From assembly GCA_945292135.1 (NCBI GenBank), contig CALYRA010000055.1, positions 1 to 7,139 on the forward strand: 7,139 nt of DNA, given 5' to 3'. Every line of letters starts with the position of its first letter. The stretch's first letter is position 1. Origin of the DNA: an uncultured Dysgonomonas sp. GTDB lineage: Bacteria; Bacteroidota; Bacteroidia; Bacteroidales; Dysgonomonadaceae. Below are positions 1 through 7,139 of the stretch, piece after piece. Below the pieces are notes generated by a model that saw only the letters and a list, made by a program, of their open reading frames with translations, made no database searches and was not told the DNA's origin. Both the position numbers and the translations under genes were made by a program.

Positions 1-1
1 A

Positions 2-1849
2 AGAGGTAGTTCCTATGATCCGACGACGTTGGTCTATAATCTGAATCCCTATGAACAAAAGATCGATCCTAAAACCGGAATTGCCCCCAAATTATATTCT
101 TACAGTGAAAGAACTTATTACGATCTGGTAAATCAATATAAAGCTTCATCCACTTCAAAACGAATGGAAAGTTCATTGGTTTATCATTGGAATATTTGGG
201 ACGAATTGGAGTTTTCAGCTGTGGCCGGAGGAGATTATTTGCTACAAGAGGATAAGGCTGTAACTCCTGCTACGGCATATTCTCAAATAGGTTATCCGGA
301 GGATCAGAAAGGTGAATTGCGTCAAAACAAAAATACTGAATTTAATCTGTCTTACAATATACGTGTCAACTACAATAAAGTGATCTATGACAATAATTTT
401 ATTTTGAGCGCAAATACCTATTATTTATTCAATGAACAATACAATTTAGGCATTATAGGTTACGGCTTGCCCATACAGATAACCACAGGAGCGGGAATTA
501 ACCAAGGTTTGACAGGTAGGAGACAATTACGCTCAACAAGTCTGGACGAGAAAACCAAGCAATTCGGTTTTGGTATGGCAGGAGCTTATTCTTATCGGAA
601 CATATATGATATTTATGGCAGTTACAAACGGGATGCATCCTCCTTGTTACCCGCCGATAAAAGATGGAATACGGCTTGGGCGTCAGGTCTGGGGTGGCAA
701 GTTAGTAATTATGGGTTCTTGAAAGATAATAAAGTTCTTACAAACATTCGTTTCAGAGCTTCGTATGGTTATACGGCAGGTATGGCAGGTATTACGACTG
801 AGTCAACAATTCCGGTATTTAACTATACCCAAACATCATATGGAGAGGGACGAATTGTAGAAATGGTTACCATGTATAACGATAAGCTACGTCCTCAACA
901 ATCGCATACTACCAATATAGGCGGCGATATACAAATATTTCAGAAAATTACTTTCGGGTTTGATTTATATAATAACCGTACCAAAGACGCCATACTTTCC
1001 GTACCTATTGCTCCCAGTACAGGCTTTACCACTATTAATGAAAATATCGGAACGTTGAGCAACAGCGGTTATGAACTCAAATTGTCGGGAGATATCGTCA
1101 AAGCAGGAGATTTTAGATGGAATACAGCTATTTCAGTGTCATGGAACAAAAATAAAGTTATCAGTTTATATGACGGGGATAAACTTTTTTTGGGTAATGA
1201 TGAAAAAATTCCGCAATATCAGGTCGGTAAAGCAACTGATATCCTTTACGGATTGAAAGCAATAGGGATACATCCACTCGATGGACGTCCCCGTTTTATA
1301 AACTCGAAAGGAAAAGAACTTTCTTCGTCTGATTATGATGCGCTCACGGCTGACGATATGATATCTCTGGGTCATTCGATACCACCATATTCAGGTTTTT
1401 TTAATAATACCGTCACATACAAGCAATTTTCGTTATCGTTCGATTTTTATATTTCGTGGGGAGGTATAGCTCAATACAGCCGTTCCTATGTACGTGACAA
1501 AGGCACTATATCTTTTAATGCAGTCAAAGGACAAACGCGGGATATGTGGTTCCAAGTAGGAGATGAAGGAAAAATCTATCCCAAAGCTGGCCTGACTACC
1601 GACTATGACATATTGCGCTTTCCATCTACAAATACTATTTATAAAACAGATTTTATACGGTTGAACAATCTACAGCTAAGTTACCGATTTACCGACAAAC
1701 AACTCAAAACTTTAGGCAATGTATTCAAATACGCGTATTGTAGCGTTCAGGGGCAAAACCTGTTTACGATACGCCGCGAAATAGACAAAGCTTCCTTGAG
1801 TGGCGTCTTACAGCCGGTACTAACATTTAGCGTTAATATGTCATTTTGA
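2..1849 (+). CDS. SusC/RagA-family TonB-linked outer-membrane transporter, C-terminal part (5'-truncated)
   Basis: This is the beta-barrel portion of a SusC-type TonB-dependent transporter, which moves ligands delivered by its SusD partner across the outer membrane. The frame is open to the left edge: codons from base 2 read RGSSYDPTTLVYNLNPYE, so the TTG at 29 is internal and the true start lies upstream. About 615 residues are visible, against roughly 1000 or more for the family. The TonB box, carboxypeptidase-like domain and plug are therefore outside the window. Family patterns seen in order are SGLGWQVSNYGFL followed by an RASYGYTAG stretch (about 685-785), LRPQQSHTTNIGGD (about 888-930), the NIGTLSNSGYEL strand pair (about 1045-1080), DFIRLNNLQLSYRF (1649-1690) and VQGQNLFTI. 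The protein ends in FSVNMSF; a terminal Phe is typical of proteins inserted by the BAM machinery. The stop lies 3 bases before the SusD-like start, so the two are surely co-transcribed. The substrate cannot be read from the barrel. The frame is uninterrupted. Confidence 0.95.
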   Translation, partial: RGSSYDPTTLVYNLNPYEQKIDPKTGIAPKLYSYSERTYYDLVNQYKASSTSKRMESSLVYHWNIWDELEFSAVAGGDYLLQEDKAVTPATAYSQIGYPEDQKGELRQNKNTEFNLSYNIRVNYNKVIYDNNFILSANTYYLFNEQYNLGIIGYGLPIQITTGAGINQGLTGRRQLRSTSLDEKTKQFGFGMAGAYSYRNIYDIYGSYKRDASSLLPADKRWNTAWASGLGWQVSNYGFLKDNKVLTNIRFRASYGYTAGMAGITTESTIPVFNYTQTSYGEGRIVEMVTMYNDKLRPQQSHTTNIGGDIQIFQKITFGFDLYNNRTKDAILSVPIAPSTGFTTINENIGTLSNSGYELKLSGDIVKAGDFRWNTAISVSWNKNKVISLYDGDKLFLGNDEKIPQYQVGKATDILYGLKAIGIHPLDGRPRFINSKGKELSSSDYDALTADDMISLGHSIPPYSGFFNNTVTYKQFSLSFDFYISWGGIAQYSRSYVRDKGTISFNAVKGQTRDMWFQVGDEGKIYPKAGLTTDYDILRFPSTNTIYKTDFIRLNNLQLSYRFTDKQLKTLGNVFKYAYCSVQGQNLFTIRREIDKASLSGVLQPVLTFSVNMSF

Positions 1850-1852
1850 AAA

Positions 1853-3268
1853 ATGAAAAAAAAATTTTATATATTATTGCTTTTGAGCATACTGCATACA
1901 TCCTGCGATCTTGATGTAGACTACAAAGATAAAATATCCGGCAAGGATGCCATAAATACGCCGCAGATAGCAAGGGATGTCCTGAATGGGGTTTATTCGT
2001 CATATCCCAAAGAAGCATTGAGTTTTTCGACATTGAGGGATGATTTTTTCCCAACCTATCTGATATTCAAAATAGAATTTTCGTCTCTTAAAAAACTTTA
2101 TGATTGGGATAAGGAACAAATAGAAAAATTTTCCGCGCAATTATGGACTGATTATTATAATACGATAGCCAGTATTAATATCATATTAAATTCGGAACAA
2201 TATATTAACCTTTCGGTAACCGATAATATTGTTGAATGGGAGATTATAAAAGGAGAATGTTATGCCCTAAAAGCGATGGCTTATTTGGATTTGTTGAATA
2301 TATACTCTTCTAAATATGCGGATAATAATTTGGGTATTATTTTGAAAGATAAAATCGCTATCGAAAAAAAGGGACGAGCCACGCAAAAAGAATGTATAGC
2401 CGAAATTTTCTCTTTACTGGAGAATGCCAGATCATTGTTAAAATCGAAGATTCGCAAATCTTTTTATTATCTTGATTATCAGTCAACGTTGTTATTAAGC
2501 GCCCGAGCCGCGCTCTTTTCTGAAAATTACAACGACGCTATTGGTTACTGCGAGGAGCTGATTTCTTTGGTCGGATTTGTAAACGAAGAACCCAATTTAA
2601 GTCAATACCATAACATGTGGTTTGAAAAATCGTCAGAATATAGTTCGTCCGAACAACTATTCGCGTTTGATAATAAGATATTTCCTTTGAAAAATTTTAT
2701 AAACAGTATTACGAATGGTGATATAGTGGCTGTTAATCCTATCTACGATTATTCAATCGATGATGTCAGATATAATATAGCTTCCTTACCTTTCGAAATG
2801 AAATCTAATGCCTCCGAAAAGGTTACACGCAATTTGATCGGAAAATACCGCACTTCCATTCAGGATTATACGCCACACCCTTACAATGCTTTACGCATTG
2901 CCGAAGCCTATTATATTTTGGGTGAATGTTATTCCAGAACCGGTATGGATACGAAGGCAAGAGAAACAGTAAATAAGATTCTCAAAAAAAGAAACGCGCG
3001 TATCATAGACAATACGACTTCAGGGAAGTTATTGCTTGACAGAATAATAGAGGAGAAGAGAAAAGAATTTGTAGGAGAAGGTTGTAACTATTTCGATTGT
3101 AAACGTTTAGACAAGCCTATCAAACGTTATGCGATTGATAACTTTAACATTATATCGGGCATCATTTCGGTCAATGATTACCGGCGTTTGTTTCCGATAC
3201 CTCAGTCCGAGTTAAAATATAATAATAAAGCGCAACAAAATCCTTTGTGGCCGAAACCATTACAATAA
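1853..3268 (+). CDS. RagB/SusD-family surface lipoprotein
   Basis: This is a SusD-like lipoprotein, the ligand-binding lid that sits on the SusC barrel at the cell surface. It has 471 residues, slightly short for a family usually near 500-600. The start is the ATG followed by a KKK n-region, a hydrophobic stretch and Cys18 (ILHTSC), a loose Bacteroidota lipobox with His at -3. The acidic residues after the Cys (DLDVD) resemble a surface-export signal. SusD-typical helices follow: W..YY..IASINIIL, GECYALKAMAYLDLLNIY, and a TPR-like LRIAEAYYILGECYSRTG with its following helix. The C-terminal signature is clear: IIEEKRKEFVGEGCNYFDCKR (about residues 398-418), FPIPQSEL (447-454) and a final QNPLWP. 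It starts 3 bases after the SusC stop, which fits the obligate SusC-SusD pairing. The mature part carries six cysteines besides the lipidated one, including C411 and C416 inside the signature. Family assignment is firm; ligand specificity is unknown. Confidence 0.96.
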   Translation: MKKKFYILLLLSILHTSCDLDVDYKDKISGKDAINTPQIARDVLNGVYSSYPKEALSFSTLRDDFFPTYLIFKIEFSSLKKLYDWDKEQIEKFSAQLWTDYYNTIASINIILNSEQYINLSVTDNIVEWEIIKGECYALKAMAYLDLLNIYSSKYADNNLGIILKDKIAIEKKGRATQKECIAEIFSLLENARSLLKSKIRKSFYYLDYQSTLLLSARAALFSENYNDAIGYCEELISLVGFVNEEPNLSQYHNMWFEKSSEYSSSEQLFAFDNKIFPLKNFINSITNGDIVAVNPIYDYSIDDVRYNIASLPFEMKSNASEKVTRNLIGKYRTSIQDYTPHPYNALRIAEAYYILGECYSRTGMDTKARETVNKILKKRNARIIDNTTSGKLLLDRIIEEKRKEFVGEGCNYFDCKRLDKPIKRYAIDNFNIISGIISVNDYRRLFPIPQSELKYNNKAQQNPLWPKPLQ

Positions 3269-3290
3269 AAATCAATTAATTATATACCAC
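3269..3290 (+). other. Short AT-rich intergenic spacer, translation leader
   Basis: The 22 bases between the SusD-like stop and the third gene's ATG are almost entirely A and T and contain no purine-rich Shine-Dalgarno motif. This is normal in Bacteroidota, where A/T-rich unstructured leaders favour initiation. There is no hairpin of terminator type and no TAnnTTTG-like -7 element, so transcription most likely reads straight through. Confidence 0.5.
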
Positions 3291-4484
3291 ATGAAAAAAA
3301 TAGTTTTTTTTAGCGTTGTTTGTTTATCATTCATTACTTTTTTCAATTCGTGTAGTGACGATGATGATAAATCGGAATATGGAGGAACAAATGAAGTGTT
3401 TTTAAGTACAGTAAGTACGACGACCTTAAATGATGAAGAAGGAGCCGAGTTACAAATAAAAGTTTTGCTGACCAATCGAGTTAAAGAAGCTACAAGTCTT
3501 ACTTTTGGGATAAATAAAAATCTGATAAATGGAATAGAGATAGTAAAACTAAGCGAACCGACGATACAGATTAAAGCGGGCGAACGTGAAGGTAGAATTA
3601 CAATAAAATCTAACGGTAAGAATTTATTAACCAATGTAATGTCTACCGAAATCACGCTTATTTCTTCTTCTTTGAAAAACTTGACTTTGAATAAACCATT
3701 ATCAATTTTAATTTTTCCGAAAATTGGTATGCCAGAACTAACAGAACACCAACGGGTTTTGTTGGAGGGTTATAGAAATGACGGTTATGATATTTCTAAA
3801 TGGATCGGACTAATACCCGTTCGCGTAAAAATTGCTTTTCCGGGCGAAGGGTCGATCGATGCATTTACTTTACCTTATGTAAAAGAATTTAATGGACAGA
3901 CAATGATTACTTTAAACGAAAGCTCTACGCCTACCGAACCTATACTAAATATGATCTCAAACGCTATGGGTATCGAAAGTTATTTGTATGATATTTTTAG
4001 ACAAGCAACGATATTGGATGAAGATTTTTGGACACGACAACCCGCACCCCAAATTTCTATGAATTTGGTTGGTCTGGACGCTTCAAAACCTGAAATTTTC
4101 AAATTAGCGCTTAATAATCTGAAACTAAATTTGAAGGATAATACTATTGATTTTATATCCATCAGAAAAAATATATACGACGAGGACATATCTATAGTAG
4201 GTTTTGATTATTCCTATTCAGCTTGGGATCGGTTGCTGGCATTGATACAAGCAGGGAATCAGAACGCGATAGAAGCCGATGAACAGGGCGGCTCACTCAA
4301 TCCGGCGAAATACCTAAATCAATCATCTACTATCGATAAGGATGAGTATAAAGGAAATAATTGGATAAAACCTCAGTCGAGATTTAATCTAAGTACAGGT
4401 GAAATGTCATTTATATTTAATATGGATCATCTTAATGCCGGCGATTATATCAAATTTGAGGTAACTTATTATCCTGCCAAATAA
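3291..4484 (+). CDS. Putative surface lipoprotein of unknown function in SusE/F-like operon position
   Basis: This is a complete 397-residue predicted lipoprotein. The signal is textbook: MKK, a hydrophobic run, then NSC with Cys21, followed directly by SDDDDK, an acidic tail of the kind that marks surface-exposed lipoproteins in Bacteroidota. Residues about 33-140 alternate hydrophobic and polar positions in a beta-sandwich-like way and contain IKAGEREGRITIKSN (about 94-108), reminiscent of Calx-beta or DUF1735-like modules. A second region begins near M147 with ELTEHQRVLLEGY and WIGLIPVRVKIAFPGEG (from W171), and the protein ends in a strand-rich segment finishing TYYPAK. I see no catalytic motif. 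From memory it may match the DUF4929 family reported from Bacteroides, but this is unverified. It lies 22 bases after the SusD-like gene, where accessory ligand-binding lipoproteins (SusE/SusF-like) often sit, and its stop overlaps the peptidase start. A ligand-binding or protease-partner role at the surface is inference. Coding is near certain; function is unknown. Confidence 0.85.
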   Translation: MKKIVFFSVVCLSFITFFNSCSDDDDKSEYGGTNEVFLSTVSTTTLNDEEGAELQIKVLLTNRVKEATSLTFGINKNLINGIEIVKLSEPTIQIKAGEREGRITIKSNGKNLLTNVMSTEITLISSSLKNLTLNKPLSILIFPKIGMPELTEHQRVLLEGYRNDGYDISKWIGLIPVRVKIAFPGEGSIDAFTLPYVKEFNGQTMITLNESSTPTEPILNMISNAMGIESYLYDIFRQATILDEDFWTRQPAPQISMNLVGLDASKPEIFKLALNNLKLNLKDNTIDFISIRKNIYDEDISIVGFDYSYSAWDRLLALIQAGNQNAIEADEQGGSLNPAKYLNQSSTIDKDEYKGNNWIKPQSRFNLSTGEMSFIFNMDHLNAGDYIKFEVTYYPAK

Positions 4485-4486
4485 TG
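4482..4486 (+). promoter_or_regulatory. TAATG stop/start overlap, translational coupling
   Basis: The TAA stop of the lipoprotein gene shares its last A with the ATG of the M16 peptidase gene. The start is supported by the signal peptide that immediately follows it. The next in-frame Met is residue 86, just after the zinc motif, so a later start would destroy the enzyme. There is no Shine-Dalgarno motif upstream, so the peptidase is probably translated by ribosomes that have just finished the lipoprotein, tying the levels of the two proteins together. The overlap is seen directly; coupling is inferred. Confidence 0.65.
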
Positions 4487-7139
4487 ATTTTTTTTTATCG
4501 AGCAATAATTTTTTTCATCTTGACCCTGGTCTTTTCCTCAATCTCGGTAGGACAGACCGGGGTTGATAAATTACCGCTCAGACCGGGCTGCATTGAAGGA
4601 CAATTGTCCAATGGATTAAAATATATAATAGAGGGGAATAAGCTTCCTGCTAAAAAAGTCGAGTTCCGTTTAGTCCTGAAAGTCGGTTCTGTACTTGAAG
4701 AAAATAGAGAAAGAGGAATAAGCCATTTTCTCGAACATATGGTCTTCAATGGTACGACAAAGTACCCCAATGATTCGATAGTCAAGGTATTGAAAAATAT
4801 GGGAATAAAATATGGATACGATCTGAATGCGTTTACCGATTACGATAAGACTATCTACATAGTTCCTATACCGACAGATGATGCCCAGAACATAGATATA
4901 GCGATTGATATAATGAAAGAGTGGTTTACTTCTCTTAATCTGAATAAATCAAATATCGAAAAAGAAAAAAAGATTGTTATACAAGAAATCAACGATTTTC
5001 AACAACAAGATCCGTTCTATCAGGCAAAATTAGATGGCAGTCGTTTTCAAGACCGATTTGTATTGGGTACGGAAGCTGATATATTGGCGATTGATTCAAC
5101 CAAAGTACGACATTATTACGAAAACTGGTATCGCCCCGATCTGGCAACTATCATCATAGTTGGAGATATAGTTCCTGAACAGATTGAACAGAAAATAAAA
5201 AATGTTTTTTCAACTCTCCAACCAAAAGGCAGCGCCTCCATACCAAATAAATATTCTCTGCCTATCATCGGAAATACTGTTTTTGAACAATTATCGGACA
5301 CTACCCTATCAGACAACAAATTGGAAATTATATTTCCTCAAAAAGATATCGCCATACAAAACTATTCTCATCTGAAGAATCAGATGGCAGGAAAATTATT
5401 CGGTATTATCTTGCGTAATCGTATGAAAGCGGATACTTTGTTGAAAGGGTATTATTCCCGATCGTGGTATTTGAGTGATGTCGCTCATCATGTTTTTGAA
5501 TTATCAGGAAAGTCTGACCGGCAAATAATTGACGCTGTTAAGCGAATCGCCTCCATGCTTTCGCAAATGAATAAGTATGGAATAGTTTCTGACGAATTGA
5601 AGAATGCGAAATCGCAATATCTGGAATGGCTACCCAAAAAAGATTTTGAAAAAACATCTCAATCTATATGTGACGATTACGTTAATATGTCTGTTGCAAG
5701 CGATCGACCTGTCGCGAATGTCGATCTTTATAATTACGCTGATGAAACAATAGCCGACATCACTCCTGATGAGGTTTTATCAAATTTGCATTCGTTTTTT
5801 GATTCGGATATAAAAAAAATAATATGTTATACATATAATCCTACAAACGAAAATACTAATGGACTAAATAGGGATATGGTGTTAAAAGCATGGGAAGAAG
5901 GTTTAAAAGCAAATGTTGAACCTTTTGAATATACCGAAAAGAAAAAAACTACCGATTTGAAAAGCTCCGAAAAATTGACAGTGAATGTTTTGCCGAAAGC
6001 ATATATTGTAGAAACGAAAAGATATGAATCGCTGGGTTTAACGGAATATTTGTTGTCGAATGGTTTACGTTTGTCATTGCGTCCTACTCCAAATGCTGAA
6101 AGTGAAGATATCATGTTATCTTTAATTTTGCGAGGTGGATATTCGCTGATTTCACCCGATCGTTATCCATATTATGAAGGTATGGGAGCATATATTGATA
6201 TGAGCGGCGTCGGGCATTTATCATATGAAGAACTCAATGATATTTGTTATTCGCAAAATATATCGGTTTCAACCAATATAGATAATTATTATAACGAACT
6301 ATACGGTGTGGCTTTCGATGGGAATACGGAAGAATTGTTGAAACTTTTATATCTCAAACTGACAGATTTAAAGAAAGATCAGACAGGCTTTGATGAAGAT
6401 ATCGAGCGGGAAATAAGCTCATTGAATAAGATAAATGTTTTTGAAAAAATCATAAATAAAGATCCTTTCCGCATTCTGCAACTTAAAATTGCCAATTATT
6501 CGGGAAATGTACATAAATACGCCGGAAAAATATTGACTAAAGAGGAAATTCTATCCAAAAATCTGGATTCCATTGTAGATATGTATTACCGCATGTATCG
6601 CAATACAGATCAAACGGTAGTTATTGTTACCGGTAATTTTGACGAGCAATCTCAAAAAGACATGTTTGTGAAATATTTGGGAGCATTGAATTTTTCTAAA
6701 CAAACAAGGAATAGCTATGATATAGGCAATAGTTTCCCGCAGGGCATTGTTCGTGAAGATATTTTAGACTCTGAAATTGATCGCAACTATGCGAATATCA
6801 TTATACATGGCAAGTACAATCAATCTCTCAAAGAAACTATTGTTTTCAAGATGATGAGAGATATTATTGATGCTCGTATTCTTAATGCGTTACGGGAAAA
6901 AGCCGGATTAGTTTATTCTCCATATACTCAAGTTTTTTACCGGGCTTACCCTCATCCTGAATATTACTTTCAAGTAAGTTATTCCAGCGATGACAAAGAT
7001 TCTCATTATCTCGAAGAATTGTTTTGGATGGAAATGAAACGTTTGCAATCCGAACAAATTAAAAATGAAGAATTGGAGGGTATCAAAAAAGGATTTTTGA
7101 TAGCCAAAAGAGAAGCGTTGAATGATGGTTCGGCATCAA
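4484..7139 (+). CDS. Secreted M16 (insulinase/pitrilysin-like) zinc metallopeptidase, two-domain, 3'-truncated
   Basis: This is a periplasmic zinc endopeptidase of family M16. The frame runs without a stop from the ATG to the right edge (885 codons); relatives of this architecture have about 930-950 residues, so only a short C-terminus is missing. Residues 1-23 form a type I signal peptide (R6, a hydrophobic core, probable cleavage after SVG) with no lipobox Cys. The inverted zinc motif is H81-F-L-E84-H85 within RGISHFLEHMVFNGTTKYP. The distal ligand is E168 in IVIQEI, with the conserved second acidic residue E161 seven positions before it. An M16 C-type module follows at YYENWYRPDLATIIIVGD (211-228). 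After a charged linker (about 470-505) the second half repeats the fold: LSNGL at 41-45 recurs at 524-528, and YYRMYRNTDQTVVIVTGNF (701-719) mirrors the 211 motif. The second half lacks HxxEH but keeps the Arg/Tyr substrate-contact pair R804 and Y811 (LREKAGLVYS), spaced seven apart as in insulin-degrading enzyme. All key residues are present, so it should be active on peptides or small unfolded proteins. It is the last gene visible in the operon. Confidence 0.95.
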   Translation, partial: MIFFYRAIIFFILTLVFSSISVGQTGVDKLPLRPGCIEGQLSNGLKYIIEGNKLPAKKVEFRLVLKVGSVLEENRERGISHFLEHMVFNGTTKYPNDSIVKVLKNMGIKYGYDLNAFTDYDKTIYIVPIPTDDAQNIDIAIDIMKEWFTSLNLNKSNIEKEKKIVIQEINDFQQQDPFYQAKLDGSRFQDRFVLGTEADILAIDSTKVRHYYENWYRPDLATIIIVGDIVPEQIEQKIKNVFSTLQPKGSASIPNKYSLPIIGNTVFEQLSDTTLSDNKLEIIFPQKDIAIQNYSHLKNQMAGKLFGIILRNRMKADTLLKGYYSRSWYLSDVAHHVFELSGKSDRQIIDAVKRIASMLSQMNKYGIVSDELKNAKSQYLEWLPKKDFEKTSQSICDDYVNMSVASDRPVANVDLYNYADETIADITPDEVLSNLHSFFDSDIKKIICYTYNPTNENTNGLNRDMVLKAWEEGLKANVEPFEYTEKKKTTDLKSSEKLTVNVLPKAYIVETKRYESLGLTEYLLSNGLRLSLRPTPNAESEDIMLSLILRGGYSLISPDRYPYYEGMGAYIDMSGVGHLSYEELNDICYSQNISVSTNIDNYYNELYGVAFDGNTEELLKLLYLKLTDLKKDQTGFDEDIEREISSLNKINVFEKIINKDPFRILQLKIANYSGNVHKYAGKILTKEEILSKNLDSIVDMYYRMYRNTDQTVVIVTGNFDEQSQKDMFVKYLGALNFSKQTRNSYDIGNSFPQGIVREDILDSEIDRNYANIIIHGKYNQSLKETIVFKMMRDIIDARILNALREKAGLVYSPYTQVFYRAYPHPEYYFQVSYSSDDKDSHYLEELFWMEMKRLQSEQIKNEELEGIKKGFLIAKREALNDGSAS
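4488..4496 (+). repeat. Nine-T homopolymer in the signal-peptide start of the peptidase gene
   Basis: Nine consecutive T residues cover codons 2-5 of the peptidase gene (Ile-Phe-Phe-Tyr). A one-base slip here would frameshift the protein right after its start codon. The run also fits a simple Phe-rich signal peptide in an AT-rich genome, so a regulatory role is only a possibility. Confidence 0.5.

Noticed and set aside
29..31. TTG at 29 as the start of the SusC-like gene
   Set aside because: The same frame is open back to the window edge and reads a family-typical sequence (RGSSYDPTTLVYNLNPYE), and a SusC without plug and signal peptide would make no sense. The gene is truncated by the window.
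1071..1256. Short + strand open frame inside the SusC-like gene
   Set aside because: It lies wholly within a well-supported gene in another frame and has no family-like sequence or signal.
1856..1864. Nine-A run after the SusD start as a slippage switch
   Set aside because: A run of Lys codons is the ordinary n-region of a lipoprotein signal in AT-rich Bacteroidota, so it is weak evidence on its own.
3261..3300. Terminator or internal promoter between the SusD-like gene and the lipoprotein gene
   Set aside because: No GC-rich stem with a T tract and no -7/-33 element is visible in 22 bases; the AATTAATT palindrome is too short and weak.
3272..3655. Minus-strand open frame across the start of the third gene
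   Set aside because: It is antisense to a clear lipoprotein signal and mature region. Its own sequence looks like a shadow of AT-rich coding DNA.
4495..6114. Minus-strand open frames (about 4495-4785, 5116-5319, 5827-6114)
   Set aside because: All are antisense to the M16 gene, which carries complete family motifs across these stretches; none shows a recognisable protein.
6131..6190. Second zinc site in the C-terminal half of the M16 protein
   Set aside because: There is no HxxEH or HExxH here; the segment corresponds to the degenerate, non-catalytic half typical of two-domain M16 enzymes.

Overview
The window is a co-directional, tightly packed stretch of four protein-coding genes on the + strand, and almost every base is coding. 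An adjacent SusC-like TonB-dependent transporter and SusD-like lipoprotein are the hallmark of the phylum Bacteroidota. The AT-rich sequence (judged by eye, not counted), the lack of Shine-Dalgarno motifs before starts, and lipoprotein signals followed by acidic residues (Cys-Ser-Asp-Asp-Asp-Asp) fit a Bacteroidales-type organism. Genus cannot be decided from this sequence.

Layout: (1) about 1-1849, the C-terminal part of a SusC/RagA outer-membrane barrel, cut by the left edge. (2) 1853-3268, a complete RagB/SusD lipoprotein, 3 bases after the SusC stop. (3) 3291-4484, a complete 397-residue lipoprotein of uncertain family, 22 bases further on. (4) From 4484 to the right edge, a secreted two-domain M16 (insulinase/pitrilysin-like) zinc metallopeptidase whose start overlaps the stop of gene 3. 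Its frame stays open to the last base, so its C-terminus lies outside the window. No gene-free stretch exceeds 22 bases, and I see no RNA gene, CRISPR array, mobile element, internal promoter or terminator.

The spacing (3 bp, 22 bp, overlap) strongly suggests one operon. The likely logic is capture of a ligand at the cell surface by the SusD-like protein and perhaps the third lipoprotein, TonB-driven import through the SusC barrel, and cleavage in the periplasm by the M16 peptidase. No carbohydrate-active enzyme is visible, so a peptide or protein substrate is more plausible than a glycan. This resembles the peptide importer RagAB and, in general design, the proteobacterial FusA/FusC pair (TonB-dependent receptor plus M16 protease). 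The substrate is inferred, not shown by the sequence.
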